Shown one piece after another: positions 21,677 to 31,793 of a stretch of DNA of 64,000 nt (position 1 is the first letter of the stretch; the number at the start of each line of letters is the position of its first letter). Below the pieces are notes generated by a model. That model was given only the letters and a program-made list of their open reading frames with translations, searched no databases and was not told where the DNA came from. A program made the translations under genes and the position numbers. The stretch is from Acidobacteria bacterium Ga0074141. Lineage in GTDB: Bacteria > Acidobacteriota > Blastocatellia > Pyrinomonadales > Pyrinomonadaceae. Where the stretch lies: the NCBI GenBank assembly GCA_001464665.1, contig LNDP01000019.1, forward strand, positions 1 to 64,000. Reading direction: 5' to 3'.

Positions 21677-23620
21677 TTATTGTTGACCTTTCTTCAAAAA
21701 GTCAACGAACTCGGGAACGTTTCTCGTCAGCCCCGGAAACGTCGCCAGCACTTTGCCGTCGCCGTCGAGTATCGCGTAAAAGGGCAAAGCGACCGTCTTG
21801 AACCTGCTCTCTTGAAACATCTGCTGCTTCTCGTAAATTTCGCCCGAGCCGTCGGTGTAAAGCGAGGCGAGCACCATGTTCCTGAACTCGGCCTCGACCT
21901 CGGCCTTCGGAAAAACGTTCGCTTCCATCCATCGGCAGTTGGTACAGGTATAACCGGTGAAATCGACAAAGAGCCGCTTGTTTTCAGCCTTGGCTTTCGC
22001 GAGGGCTCCTTCGTAATCGTTCTTTATCCACTGCAGCCGTTCATCGCCGCTAGTTCCGCCGAGCAGCGACCGCGTCGGGTTTCCGCTGATGTCCGGCGGG
22101 AGAAACGCCTCGAGCTCGCCGAGCCTTGCACCGAACAATCCGGTCAATAAATAGAAGCTGATAGCGAGGCTGATGACCGCCGAAGCGAGACGGAATGCTC
22201 CGATCCGCTCCGGTTTGGAATCGTGCGAAAGCTGGAATTTGCCGAGCAAGTAGACCGTTAGTGTTACACCGATCGCGACCCATACCGCCAGCACGACCTC
22301 GCGTGTGAAAAAGCCCCATTTCCAAACGACGTCAACGTTGGAGATGAATTTCATCGCCGCCGCGACCTCGAGGAATCCCATCGAGACCTTGACCGAATTC
22401 ATCCAGCCGCCGGCCCGCGGAAGGCTCGATGCCCATTGCGGCACGAGTGCAAGAATAAAGAACGGCAATGCGAAGACGGTCGAGAAAGCCAGCATGCCAA
22501 GCAGCGGCATTTGCCAGTCGCCCTGCGACGCGGCGACGAGGATCGTCCCGACAAACGGCGACGTGCATGTGAACGAGGTTAGCGTAAACGTCAGCCCCAT
22601 CAGCAGTGCCCCGATAACGCCGCTTCCGTCGCCCTCGGACGAGCGGGTTAGGCCATCGAGCCGCGTCAAAATGCCGCTCGGAATTGTTATCTCGTACGCG
22701 CCAAAAAGGTTAAATGCGAAGAAGAGGAAAATGCCAGCAATGAGGATATTTATCCATGGATTGGCGGCGAAAAGGTTAATTCCGGCTGCCCCAACGAAAA
22801 TCGCCAGCAGCATCCCGAGCAAGGTAAACGTCGCAATTATCCCCAGCGAATAGATCGTCGCCAACCTAACTGCTTTCGCACGGCTGCCTGATGCATGGTT
22901 CGTAAAATACGAGACCGTAATCGGGATCATCGGGAAGACGCACGGCGTCAGCAGCGAAAGAGCCCCGAGCGTCATCGCAAGCCAAACGAACGGCCAGAGA
23001 TCGGTCGGTGGTTGCTGGGTCGAGTCAATTTCGCCGGACTGATTTTCAGCCGTTGTCGTTTCTGCAACAACGTCGGGGGTTGCCGAGACGACAACACCGC
23101 CGCGAACATCCGCCTCGCCGGCAAAGCTCACGCGTTTCGTTCTCGGAGGCAAGCAAACGCGGTCATCACAGAGCTGAAATCGCACGTCTAGAGCGATCAC
23201 GTCGGCCGATATGTCCTGAGTCGCTTTCAGATTCGCTGTAAATTCGACGGAGTTCTCGTAATACTTTGTCAGCAGCGGCTTGCCGTCAACGATGAAGTTC
23301 TGGTCCTCTTTCGTCTTTGGCGGCGGAAAGCCTACCGTGCCGATCAGTTCAAACGGGACCGATGCGGGCAAAGTAACGCGAGTCGCTATCGGCCCGCCTT
23401 CCGGCTGATCAAGCCCATAAAGGTACCATCCGGGTTCAACCGCGGCCGTTACCTTTACTTCGAACTCCTCGCCGGCTTTGATCGCCTTGCCTTTAACGGG
23501 CGAATCGAGGATCCATTTCGTAGGATTCTGGGCTGCCACGCCGCCGGCCAGCAGAAAAAGGACGAGAATTGCAATGAATGGTGCTCTCAGCATCACTAAA
23601 GATAATCTTAATACTTGCAT
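21677..23620 (-). CDS. DsbD-family thiol:disulfide interchange protein
   Basis: This protein has about 647 residues. A signal peptide precedes a DsbD-alpha-like domain (about 30-190, SPVKGKAIKAGEEFEVKVTA). Eight or so transmembrane helices of the CcdA/DsbD core (about 215-540, with LTPCVFPMIPITV and TFTLTSFTCTSPFVG) follow, then a thioredoxin-like domain with TGYTCTNCRWM (about 570). It moves electrons from cytosolic thioredoxin to periplasmic thiol proteins. The start at 23620 was chosen for AGGA 6 bases upstream. It is divergent from pdhA by about 120 bases. Confidence 0.93.
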   Translation of the reverse strand: MQVLRLSLVMLRAPFIAILVLFLLAGGVAAQNPTKWILDSPVKGKAIKAGEEFEVKVTAAVEPGWYLYGLDQPEGGPIATRVTLPASVPFELIGTVGFPPPKTKEDQNFIVDGKPLLTKYYENSVEFTANLKATQDISADVIALDVRFQLCDDRVCLPPRTKRVSFAGEADVRGGVVVSATPDVVAETTTAENQSGEIDSTQQPPTDLWPFVWLAMTLGALSLLTPCVFPMIPITVSYFTNHASGSRAKAVRLATIYSLGIIATFTLLGMLLAIFVGAAGINLFAANPWINILIAGIFLFFAFNLFGAYEITIPSGILTRLDGLTRSSEGDGSGVIGALLMGLTFTLTSFTCTSPFVGTILVAASQGDWQMPLLGMLAFSTVFALPFFILALVPQWASSLPRAGGWMNSVKVSMGFLEVAAAMKFISNVDVVWKWGFFTREVVLAVWVAIGVTLTVYLLGKFQLSHDSKPERIGAFRLASAVISLAISFYLLTGLFGARLGELEAFLPPDISGNPTRSLLGGTSGDERLQWIKNDYEGALAKAKAENKRLFVDFTGYTCTNCRWMEANVFPKAEVEAEFRNMVLASLYTDGSGEIYEKQQMFQESRFKTVALPFYAILDGDGKVLATFPGLTRNVPEFVDFLKKGQQ

Positions 23621-23739
23621 CGTTATTCCTGAAACCAACAAGCCGCCTTCATTGCCTTTGTTATTCGCTCTCGCTTATACTTTTGGTTTACGCATATTAG
23701 CGAATTCATAACCGTTTAAGCATTAAATTGGAGGCTCAA

Positions 23740-24861
23740 TTGGCACGCACTGCAGCAACCACAGGTTCAAAACGATCTACTTCGAAGCCATCGGCAAAAA
23801 AGCCGGCTAAGGCCGAGTCGAACGGCAACGGCCGTTTGGCCGCCGTCGAAATGATGAACGCCGAGTACCAAAAGCGGCGAAAATCGCAGATCGAGGCGAT
23901 CAAGAAGACAGATAAGAAGCTTCTCCGCGACATGCTCTACCAGATGGTTCTTGGCCGGATCTTTGAGGAAAAGGCAGCCGAGGTTTATCGAATGGGTAAG
24001 ATCGGCGGCTTCTGTCACCTCTACATCGGCCAGGAAGCTATCGCGATCGGTTCGATGATGGCCCTTGAGCCGAGCGATATGGTCATCACGTCGTACCGCG
24101 ATCACGTCCAGGCGATGGTCAAGGGCATTACGCCCGAGGCCGTTATGGCCGAGCTATACGGCAAAGAAGGTGGCTGCGTTAAGGGCAAGGGCGGCTCGAT
24201 GCACATGTTCTCCAAGGAACATGAGTTCTACGGCGGACACGGCATCGTCGGCGGGCAGATCGGCGTCGGGACCGGAATGGCTTACGCCGCAAAATATAAG
24301 GAAAGCGGCCAGGTTACGCTTTGCTACTTTGGCGAAGCGGCGGTAAACCAGGGCATTTTTCACGAATCTCTAAACATGGCACAGCTCTGGAAGCTACCGA
24401 TCATTTATATCTGCGAGAACAACCAATATGGAATGGGAACCTCGCAGGAGCGAGCGATGAGCACCCGCAACATCGCCAAAAAGGCGGAAAGCTACGAGAT
24501 GGCGAACGAGTTCGTCGATGGTATGGACGTTATGGCCGTCCGCGATGCGGCATTGCGGGCGATCAAGCGTGCCCGCGAGGAATCGCTGCCGACGCTGCTT
24601 GAGGTCCGGTCATATCGCTACATGGGCCACTCGATGTCCGACCCGGGAAATTACCGGACCCGTGAAGAGATCGCAAGATATCAGGAACGCGACCCGATCG
24701 TGCTCTTCCAGGACAGCCTGAAGACCGCCAAAGTATTCACCGATAAGGACTTCGAAGCGATCAAGCAAGAAGCGATAGATGCTACGAAAAAGGCGATCGA
24801 ATTTGCTGAGGAAAGCCCGTACCCGAGCGAGAGCGAGCTCTTGTCGGACGTTTACGCATAG
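23740..24861 (+). CDS. pdhA: Pyruvate dehydrogenase E1 component, alpha subunit
   Basis: E1-alpha decarboxylates pyruvate with thiamine diphosphate. The start is taken as the TTG at 23740 because GGAGG stands 5 bases upstream. An Ala/Lys/Ser-rich tail (about 30 residues) precedes the conserved domain. The thiamine-binding region runs from GGHGIVGGQIGVGTG to CYFGEAAVNQG and CENNQYGMGTS; the usual GDG start of this motif is here GEA, a form I believe occurs in some bacterial E1 proteins. The regulatory-loop motif YRYMGHSMSDPGNYRT is intact. It starts the pdhA-pdhB-(unknown)-pdhC gene row. Confidence 0.95.
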   Translation: MARTAATTGSKRSTSKPSAKKPAKAESNGNGRLAAVEMMNAEYQKRRKSQIEAIKKTDKKLLRDMLYQMVLGRIFEEKAAEVYRMGKIGGFCHLYIGQEAIAIGSMMALEPSDMVITSYRDHVQAMVKGITPEAVMAELYGKEGGCVKGKGGSMHMFSKEHEFYGGHGIVGGQIGVGTGMAYAAKYKESGQVTLCYFGEAAVNQGIFHESLNMAQLWKLPIIYICENNQYGMGTSQERAMSTRNIAKKAESYEMANEFVDGMDVMAVRDAALRAIKRAREESLPTLLEVRSYRYMGHSMSDPGNYRTREEIARYQERDPIVLFQDSLKTAKVFTDKDFEAIKQEAIDATKKAIEFAEESPYPSESELLSDVYA

Positions 24862-24888
24862 AGAGTGACCACTGACCACTGAAAAATT

Positions 24889-25872
24889 ATGGCAGTTTTG
24901 ACTATCCGCGATGCACTGAACCAAGCGCTTCGCGAAGAACTTATTCGAGACGAGAATGTCTTCATCATGGGCGAAGAGGTCGCTGAATACGACGGCGCCT
25001 ATAAGGTCACCCGCGGGCTCTGGAAAGAGTTTGGCGACAAGCGTGTTGTTGATACGCCTATAACCGAGCTTGGCTTTACCGGCCTCGGAGTAGGTGCGGC
25101 GATGGCTGGCTTGCGGCCGGTGATCGAGTTCATGACGTTCAACTTCTCGATCCTCGCCTCGGACCAGATCATCAACCACGCCGCCAAGATGCTTTATATG
25201 TCCGGCGGCGAGTTCAAGGTGCCGATCGTCTTCCGTGGGCCGAATGGTTCGGCCTATCAGGTCTCCTCGCAGCACTCGCAGGCCCTCGAGGCGATGTACG
25301 CCAATTTCCCCGGCCTTAAAGTGGTGATGCCCTCAACCGCCGCAGACGCGAAGGGCTTACTCAAGTCTTCTATCCGTGACGACAACCCTGTCATCTTTAT
25401 GGAACAGGAACGAATGTACGGGATGAAGAGCGAAGTGCCGGAGGACGAAGATTTCACTATCCCGCTCGGCGTTGCCGACGTCAAACGCGAGGGCACGGAT
25501 TGCACCATCGTTGCCCGCTCAATGACCGTCCCGATGGCTCTCGAAGCTGCCGAGAAAGTGCAGAAGGAATTTGACGTTTCCGTGGAGGTGATCGATCCGC
25601 GGACCATTAAGCCGCTCGATATTGACACCATTATCGCCTCGATCATGAAGACGAACCGGCTCGTCATCGCCGAAGAGTCGCACTCGTTCGCGTCCGTTGG
25701 GGCCGAGATCGCCTATCAGGTTATGGACCACGCCTTCGACCATCTTGACGCTCCAATAAAGCGTGTCTCGACCGTCGAGGCCCCGATGCCTTATGCAAAA
25801 AACCTAGAAGCCGCCGCACTACCGAGCGTCGATAAGATCATCGCCGCGGTAAAGGAAGTGTGTTATTTGTGA
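24889..25872 (+). CDS. pdhB: Pyruvate dehydrogenase E1 component, beta subunit
   Basis: This 327-residue protein has the transketolase central (pyrimidine-binding) domain (GEEVAEYDGAYKVTRGLWKE, then DTPITELGFTGLGVGAAMAG) and the C-terminal domain (DVSVEVIDPRTIKPLDIDTI). It pairs with E1-alpha, supplying the conserved glutamate for thiamine activation. It starts 27 bases after pdhA; the gap holds a TGACCACTGACCACTGA spacer repeat. The two genes are almost surely co-transcribed. Confidence 0.96.
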   Translation: MAVLTIRDALNQALREELIRDENVFIMGEEVAEYDGAYKVTRGLWKEFGDKRVVDTPITELGFTGLGVGAAMAGLRPVIEFMTFNFSILASDQIINHAAKMLYMSGGEFKVPIVFRGPNGSAYQVSSQHSQALEAMYANFPGLKVVMPSTAADAKGLLKSSIRDDNPVIFMEQERMYGMKSEVPEDEDFTIPLGVADVKREGTDCTIVARSMTVPMALEAAEKVQKEFDVSVEVIDPRTIKPLDIDTIIASIMKTNRLVIAEESHSFASVGAEIAYQVMDHAFDHLDAPIKRVSTVEAPMPYAKNLEAAALPSVDKIIAAVKEVCYL

Positions 25873-25904
25873 CGTTGAAAGTGATTCAGGAACAAAATTG
25901 ATTT

Positions 25905-26288
25905 ATGAAACGACTAAGTTCATTTGTGATATCCGCCGCAGCTTTCGCCATCATCTTCGCGGCGACTCCGGTGTTTGCAGATCAAGCTGCATGGATCAGC
26001 CGTGCTGAGGCGGCACGGGCAATGAAAGTTTTGGCGGAGGCGACCGCAATAAAGCATCATTGTGCCCCGTGCGACGATCAGACAATTAGAGACGAATCGG
26101 TTGATGACATCGGCATCTTTCGCGTTGAGGGGCAGAATTATTGGGAGATCCGCGTAAATGGCAAAGGCGTTGACCTTGCATATGTCTTTTTCCAGAAGAA
26201 AGGCAAGTGGGTGAATGCGGCAATGCAGGCAAAGATCGATGTATCAGACGTTCCAAAACGACTCTCGCGGGCACAGTTAGGAAACTAG
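25905..26288 (+). CDS. Secreted hypothetical protein inserted in the pdh gene row
   Basis: This 127-residue protein has a clear signal peptide (SFVISAAAFAIIFAATPVFA) and a mature part with HHCAPCDD, a CxxC pair that could be a disulfide, and QNYWEIRVNGKGVDLAYVFF. It sits between pdhB (32 bases before) and pdhC (16 bases after) on the same strand. Its periplasmic location makes a direct role in the complex unlikely. No family is recognised. Confidence 0.8.
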   Translation: MKRLSSFVISAAAFAIIFAATPVFADQAAWISRAEAARAMKVLAEATAIKHHCAPCDDQTIRDESVDDIGIFRVEGQNYWEIRVNGKGVDLAYVFFQKKGKWVNAAMQAKIDVSDVPKRLSRAQLGN

Positions 26289-26304
26289 TTTCTTAGTAAA
26301 TTGT

Positions 26305-27612
26305 ATGGCTGAAAAATTTTTAATGCCGAAGCTTTCGCCCACGATGGAAGAGGGCCAGATCGCCCGCTGGGTCATCAATGAGGGCGACGCTTTTGCGGCG
26401 AATGACACGCTTGCCGAGGTCGATACAGACAAGGCGACGATGGAGATGACCGCGCTTTCGGGCGGAACTCTTTTGAAGATCCTCAAGCCGGCTGGCGACA
26501 CGGCCGCACTTGGCGAGGCGATCGCCATCATCGGCCAGAAGGGCGAGGACATCTCTGCCTTAATCGATGAAGTTTCAAAGAACGGCTCGAGCAGATCAGC
26601 CGAAGAAAAGCCCAAGGCAGTCGCGGAGCCCGAGCCTTCGGCCGGCGGCAAAGCGGCTGAACCCGCCGAGGAAGTTCGCAAGGAAGTTCCGGCTCAGGCT
26701 TCGCAGTCAAAGGCCGCGACGGATTCCGGAAATGGCCGGATGATCGTCTCGCCGATCGCCGCTCGAATGGCTGCGGACAATGGTATTGATCTACGCACCA
26801 TCGCTGGATCCGGCCCAAACGGTCGCATCATCAAGCGCGATATCGAAGAGGCCCTGGCCGGCGGCGGAGCGAAGAAAGACGCGACTGCGGCGAAGGCATT
26901 CACCGCTTCTACCATTGTCGGTGCCTCGGCCTTTAGCGACGAACCGACCTCGAAAATGCGTCAGGTCATCGCCACGCGGCTTGCCGAATCGATCGGCCCG
27001 ATTCCGACCTTTTATCTTACGGTCGAGATCGAGATGGACAACGTCCTCGCGACCCGCAAGCAGATGAACGCCACGCTTGGAGACGATGCAAAGATCAGCG
27101 TAAATGACATCATCGTCAAGGCCGCGGCGATGGCTTTGCTGCGGCATCCATTCGTTAATGCGTCCTATCAGGACAAGGTAATTCGATTTTATGAACAAGC
27201 CGATATCGGCATTGCCGTCGCCATCGACGAAGGGCTGATAACGCCGGTCGTCCGCGGAGCAAATCTGAAGGGGCTAGCCGAGATCTCGGCGGAGATCCGA
27301 GACCTCGCCGCTAAGGCGAAAGCGAAAAAGCTGCAGCCCGAGGAATATACCGGAGCGACTTTCAGCATCAGCAACCTTGGAATGATGGGAATCAAGGAGT
27401 TCACCGCCGTCATCAATCCGCCCGAGGCTGCGATCATTGCTGTCGGAGCTACAACGCCGACGCCGGTTGTTCGGGATGGCGAGGTGACCGTCCGCAACAT
27501 AATGCACGTCACAATGTCCTGCGACCATCGTGTAGTTGATGGAGCAACCGGAGCCAAGTTTCTGCAGACCTTTAAACAGGCGCTCGAAACTCCGGCTATG
27601 ATGCTGCTGTAG
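26305..27612 (+). CDS. pdhC: Dihydrolipoamide acetyltransferase (E2) of pyruvate dehydrogenase
   Basis: E2 takes the acetyl group from E1 and passes it to CoA. This 435-residue protein has one lipoyl domain (EVDTDKATMEMTA, lysine near 47), an Ala/Pro/Lys-rich linker, a peripheral-subunit-binding domain (SPIAARMAADNGIDLRTIAG, then GPNGRIIKRDIEEAL, about 149-185) and the catalytic core ending with HRVVDGATGAKFL. The reading is complete. No E3 (lpd) gene lies nearby, so E3 must be encoded elsewhere. Confidence 0.96.
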   Translation: MAEKFLMPKLSPTMEEGQIARWVINEGDAFAANDTLAEVDTDKATMEMTALSGGTLLKILKPAGDTAALGEAIAIIGQKGEDISALIDEVSKNGSSRSAEEKPKAVAEPEPSAGGKAAEPAEEVRKEVPAQASQSKAATDSGNGRMIVSPIAARMAADNGIDLRTIAGSGPNGRIIKRDIEEALAGGGAKKDATAAKAFTASTIVGASAFSDEPTSKMRQVIATRLAESIGPIPTFYLTVEIEMDNVLATRKQMNATLGDDAKISVNDIIVKAAAMALLRHPFVNASYQDKVIRFYEQADIGIAVAIDEGLITPVVRGANLKGLAEISAEIRDLAAKAKAKKLQPEEYTGATFSISNLGMMGIKEFTAVINPPEAAIIAVGATTPTPVVRDGEVTVRNIMHVTMSCDHRVVDGATGAKFLQTFKQALETPAMMLL

Positions 27613-27654
27613 TTCGTGTAGAGTCTGAGTTAGGCACTTGAGATAAAAAGACGA

Positions 27655-28428
27655 ATGAATTTTCTCGACACCATCAAGGGAATCATATCTCGGCGAGTAT
27701 TGCTCAACTATCGAATCGATCCCGTTGCGCTAAAACGTGTTCTTCCCGAACCATTTCGGCCGAAGCTTTATCGTGACCACGGCATCGGAGGCGTATGCAT
27801 GATCCGATTCAGAGAGCTTCGTCCAAACTTTTTGCCATCCTGGATCGGAATGTCGTCTGAGAATGCCGCTCATCGAATCGCCGTAGAATGGGACGAGGAC
27901 GGACAGATGCAAGAAGGCGTATTTATTCCGCGGCGTGATACAAATTCATGGTTCAACAAGACTCTCGGAGGGCGGGTTTTCCCTGGGATCTTTAATCGAA
28001 GCACTTTTGATGTCTCCGAGAATGGCGCAGAAATCCATATTCGCATTGTACGCAGCGATGATGGTGAAGAGGTTGCATTTTCCGGATGTGCTGCAACGGA
28101 ACTTCCGTCAACAAGTCTCTTTCCAACACTTGACGATGCGGCGGGGTTCTTTTCGTTAGGTGCGACAGGCTATTCAGCGACACGCGAGAAAGGCCACTAT
28201 CATGGAATGGAACTTAATTGCTTAACGTGGAAGATTCAGCCGCTCGATGTGATAGACGCTCGCTCTTGCTTTTTCGGGGATGCAACTTTGTTCCCGTCGG
28301 GATCTGTGGAGATTGATTGCGCGTTGCTGATGCAGGACGTTGACCATGAGTGGCGTAGTCGACCGGACCTATACTTATCACGTGACAGACTGTGCCTAAC
28401 CAAGCGAAGCACCGCAGCCAATAATTGA
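27655..28428 (+). CDS. DUF2071-like protein
   Basis: This 257-residue protein begins MNFLDTIKGIISRRVLLNYR and has RIDPVALKRVLPEPFRPKLY and IGGVCMIRFRELRP, which fit the DUF2071/acetoacetate-decarboxylase-like fold. No known catalytic lysine was identified. It follows pdhC by 42 bases and could be read through from the pdh promoter. Function unknown. Confidence 0.75.
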   Translation: MNFLDTIKGIISRRVLLNYRIDPVALKRVLPEPFRPKLYRDHGIGGVCMIRFRELRPNFLPSWIGMSSENAAHRIAVEWDEDGQMQEGVFIPRRDTNSWFNKTLGGRVFPGIFNRSTFDVSENGAEIHIRIVRSDDGEEVAFSGCAATELPSTSLFPTLDDAAGFFSLGATGYSATREKGHYHGMELNCLTWKIQPLDVIDARSCFFGDATLFPSGSVEIDCALLMQDVDHEWRSRPDLYLSRDRLCLTKRSTAANN

Positions 28429-28566
28429 GGCGTTTTGGAGTGATAGATCCCACGTCGCGGTAAGGTGCTCGCAGGCGTTGCCCATATGCGGCCGGTGACA
28501 CTGCCGAGTTTGCGTACGGGCTTTCTCATTGAGCCGGAAAAGAAATTAGCTCTAAGCCGATAAGCT

Positions 28567-29487
28567 GTGGGAAACGCAACCGAAAAACCAGACTTCCCCC
28601 CTCACGCAGCTCTTCTTGCCGTTCAGGCTTTTTTCGGCTCGCTTCCGGTGATCGGCAAGGTCGTACTTGCGGTGGTGCCCGCGGTTGCTCTTGTTGGTTT
28701 TCGGGTTGGGATCACGGCTTTGATCCTGTTTGCGGTTCAGTTCTATCGGCGGCGAATTTGGTTGCATGAGCGGTCGGATTACGTCCGGCTCGCAGTACTA
28801 AGTCTATTCGGCGTAACATTTAACCAGCTTCTGTTTATCGGCGGACTTTCGCTGACGAAGGCCTCGAACACTTCCCTCCTCGCCGTTACGATCCCGATCT
28901 TCACCATAATCATCGGTGCCGCGATCGGCAGCGAAAAGCTTCGCTGGCCAAAGGTAATCGGCGTGGCCCTAGCCGCGGCGGGTGTAATAATCCTCATCGA
29001 CCCGCGAAATGCTTCGTTCTCTTCCGAAACGACGCTCGGCGACTTCCTGATAATTCTCAACTCGTTTTCCTACGGGATCTACGTAGCGACGTCAAAAGAG
29101 GTCATCACCCGCAACGGTGCGTTTCGCTCGATGATGTGGGTCTTTATCTTCGCTGCCGCCATCTGCGTTCCCCTCGGTGCTTGGTCGATCACCTCTGTCA
29201 ATATCGCCGATATCCAGCCGATGATCTGGTGGCTGTTGGTTTATATCGCGGTCGTCGCAACCGCGGGCCCCTACCTGCTCAATGCCTTTGCCATCTCAAA
29301 AGTCGATCCTTCGGTCGTGGCGGTCTATATCTATCTTCAGCCGCTAATCGGATTCCTGCTCGCCGTTCTCTTTTTGAGCGAGGTGATCGACCTTAAGTTC
29401 GCCGCGGCCGCCGCACTTGTTTTTGCGGGCGTTTATTTCGCGACCCGCCGGCATACGCCAGTCGCGTTCGATCCCGACAAACAATAG
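28567..29487 (+). CDS. EamA/DMT-family transporter
   Basis: This 306-residue protein has ten hydrophobic helices in two EamA repeats, the first about 10-140 (ALVGFRVGITALILFAVQFY, GLSLTKASNTSLLAVTIPIF), the second about 155-295 (IAVVATAGPYLLNAFAISKV, PSVVAVYIYLQPLIGFLLAV). It is an inner-membrane metabolite exporter or importer of unknown substrate. The start is GTG at 28567 with no clear ribosome binding site. It is monocistronic here. Confidence 0.92.
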   Translation: MGNATEKPDFPPHAALLAVQAFFGSLPVIGKVVLAVVPAVALVGFRVGITALILFAVQFYRRRIWLHERSDYVRLAVLSLFGVTFNQLLFIGGLSLTKASNTSLLAVTIPIFTIIIGAAIGSEKLRWPKVIGVALAAAGVIILIDPRNASFSSETTLGDFLIILNSFSYGIYVATSKEVITRNGAFRSMMWVFIFAAAICVPLGAWSITSVNIADIQPMIWWLLVYIAVVATAGPYLLNAFAISKVDPSVVAVYIYLQPLIGFLLAVLFLSEVIDLKFAAAAALVFAGVYFATRRHTPVAFDPDKQ

Positions 29488-29560
29488 GCCCATTAAACGG
29501 GGCCCTCCCGATGCAACATTCTGCGAACTTTAGCGTAATATGTGCATCTAAGGCTTTGCG

Positions 29561-29839
29561 ATGCCAACTCAGATAAACCAGATCGAAACCGACGACCGCG
29601 TCTATTTTCGCGTTGAGGGTGATATGTATGCCGAGGACGCCTTGTTGCTCGAAAGGCTTGTCCGCGACACGCGTTCCGCGGGTAACGACCTGGTCACTAT
29701 CGATCTCGCCGACCTTTCGTTCTTGGATAGCGAATCGGCTTCGATCCTTCGGCGAATGGAATCTGAGGGCGTTGTTGAAATTGAGGGCATCGAGTTCTTC
29801 CTCCAGTCCGCAATCGACGTTGCGGAGCGGGCTGCCTGA
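29561..29839 (+). CDS. STAS-domain protein
   Basis: This 92-residue protein reads as a lone STAS domain ([20 protein letters not shown], then [20 protein letters not shown]). The serine after LD is the position phosphorylated in anti-sigma factor antagonists. It may act as an antagonist of an anti-sigma factor, or in stress signalling. No kinase or sigma partner is adjacent; lpxD follows 32 bases later. Confidence 0.8.
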   Translation: MPTQINQIETDDRVYFRVEGDMYAEDALLLERLVRDTRSAGNDLVTIDLADLSFLDSESASILRRMESEGVVEIEGIEFFLQSAIDVAERAA

Positions 29840-29871
29840 CAAATACTGCAAAAACGTTTAACTTTGAACCG

Positions 29872-30903
29872 ATGAGAACACGTGAGATCGCGGAGATCAT
29901 CGGAGGCAAGCTTTTTGGCAACGGCGAGACGGAGATCACGGCGGCTGCTGACATTTCGGCGGCCGGGCCTGGTCGAATATCCTTTGTTAAGGGCGATGCG
30001 TCCGCGATAGAGACGACCGCAGGATGCGTAATCGCACCCGAAGGCGCCGAGGCGATCTCGGGTGCCGAATGCGTGATCGCCGTCCGCGACCCGAAACTCG
30101 CATTTGCGCGGATCGCGGCGTTGCTCCATCCGCCGAAAGTGCGTCCGCCCGAAATTCATCCGACGGCGGTCATCGCCAGTGATGCCGAGATCGGCGAAGG
30201 CGTTTTTATTGGAGCATTTTGCACGGTCGGCGAGCGAAGTACGATCGGAAACGGGACGCATCTCCGTGCGGGAGCAAAGATCGGTGACGGCGTTACCCTT
30301 GGTGAGGAATGCGTCATTCACCCGAACGTCTTCATCGAAGACGGCTCAACGCTGGGCGATCGCGTCATTCTCCACGCCGGCGTCGTCGTTGGAGCTGATG
30401 GTTTCGGTTATGTCCGCGGCGAAAGCGGTGAGTACGAAAAATTCCCGCAGATCGGTACCGTTGTCATTGAAGACGACGTCGAGATCGGAGCGAATACCTG
30501 TATTGATCGGGGAGCCCTTGGCGAAACCCGAATCGGCGCGGGTACAAAGATCGATAACCTCGTCCAGGTTGGGCATAATGTGCAGATCGGTAAACGCTGT
30601 GTGATCGCCGCCCAAACCGGCATTTCAGGCAGCGTGACCATAGAGGACGATTGCGTCATCGGCGGGCAGGTCGGATTTGGTGACCACGCCCGGGTGCAGA
30701 GCGGAGCGGTCATCGGTTCGCAGGCCGGCGTGCTGCCCGGAAAGATCGTCCGGCCCGGTGTTTGGTGGGGAACGCCCATCCAGCCGCTCGACGAATACAA
30801 GCGCCAGAATGCGCACGTCAAAGGGCTTGATCGGTTAAAAAATGAGATACGAGAACTAAAGAAGAAACTCGAGAAAATAAAGGAAGGAAACGAAGATCAA
30901 TGA
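29872..30903 (+). CDS. lpxD: UDP-3-O-acylglucosamine N-acyltransferase
   Basis: LpxD adds the second acyl chain in lipid A synthesis. This 343-residue protein has the N-terminal uridine-binding domain (about 1-100) and a long left-handed beta-helix of hexapeptide repeats. VGADGFGY is present, and the catalytic histidine lies in [12 protein letters not shown] (about 237). A C-terminal charged helix closes the chain. It overlaps the following TPR gene by ATGA, showing translational coupling. Confidence 0.96.
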   Translation: MRTREIAEIIGGKLFGNGETEITAAADISAAGPGRISFVKGDASAIETTAGCVIAPEGAEAISGAECVIAVRDPKLAFARIAALLHPPKVRPPEIHPTAVIASDAEIGEGVFIGAFCTVGERSTIGNGTHLRAGAKIGDGVTLGEECVIHPNVFIEDGSTLGDRVILHAGVVVGADGFGYVRGESGEYEKFPQIGTVVIEDDVEIGANTCIDRGALGETRIGAGTKIDNLVQVGHNVQIGKRCVIAAQTGISGSVTIEDDCVIGGQVGFGDHARVQSGAVIGSQAGVLPGKIVRPGVWWGTPIQPLDEYKRQNAHVKGLDRLKNEIRELKKKLEKIKEGNEDQ

Positions 30904-31793
30904 GATCAATTTTGATTATTGCGGCCGCAGCTTTGCTAGCCGCAGCGGCAATTGGCCAAACACCCCAGGCACCGGCTCAGCCCTGTGCCGATACGGATTA
31001 CGACTGCCAGATAAAGCTATACGCCAAAGCAGTCAAAGACAAACCAAAGGACATCGAGAACCACTATAATCTTGCATTGGCATATCAGCTCAAAGGGCAG
31101 TTCAAAGATGCGGTCGCTTCTTATGATACATATCTGAGCCCCAAACTCACGGGACAGGCAAATCTTGCCGATGCCTATAATAACCGTGCGATCGCGAACA
31201 GCAAGCTCGGTAAGAACGAAGCTTCGCTTGCCGACTACAATAAGTCGATCGAGTTGAACCCGGCTATCGCTCGATTCTTCACTAACCGTGGAAATCTACA
31301 TGTTGATATGAAGAAGATCGACGAAGCGATCGCAGACTACACAAAGGCGATCTCCCTCGACCAGGCCTACGTCGCCGCCTATGAAGGTCGAGGTTTGGCT
31401 CACGGAACCAAAAGGGATTTCGACAAAGCGATCGCGGACCTATCGAAGGCCATCGAATTAAAACCGGACGACCACGTTATCTACTACAATCGCGGTGTCT
31501 ATTTTTCGCAAAAGGAAGACTACCAGATGGCCAAGGTCGATTACACCAAGTACATCGATTCAAATCCGGCGGACAAAATTATGCTTGCGGATTGCTACCT
31601 GAACCGTGCGATCACAAACTATGTTTTGAACGATGACACCGGTGCCCTCGCCGATCTTACCAAAGCCATCGAGGCGAACCCGAAACTCGTCAATGCATAT
31701 GTCGCCCGCGGACGCATCTACCGCAGCCAAAACAGGATCCCGCAGGCCGAGGCCGACGAGAAAAAAGTAACCGAGCTTCAAGGCAGGCCCTAG
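30900..31793 (+). CDS. Periplasmic TPR protein
   Basis: This 297-residue protein begins with a signal peptide ([17 protein letters not shown]). At least five TPR pairs follow ([77 protein letters not shown]). The start ATG overlaps the lpxD stop as ATGA. It may scaffold outer-membrane assembly, but this rests only on gene order. Its stop abuts that of lpxB on the other strand. Confidence 0.9.
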   Translation: MRSILIIAAAALLAAAAIGQTPQAPAQPCADTDYDCQIKLYAKAVKDKPKDIENHYNLALAYQLKGQFKDAVASYDTYLSPKLTGQANLADAYNNRAIANSKLGKNEASLADYNKSIELNPAIARFFTNRGNLHVDMKKIDEAIADYTKAISLDQAYVAAYEGRGLAHGTKRDFDKAIADLSKAIELKPDDHVIYYNRGVYFSQKEDYQMAKVDYTKYIDSNPADKIMLADCYLNRAITNYVLNDDTGALADLTKAIEANPKLVNAYVARGRIYRSQNRIPQAEADEKKVTELQGRP

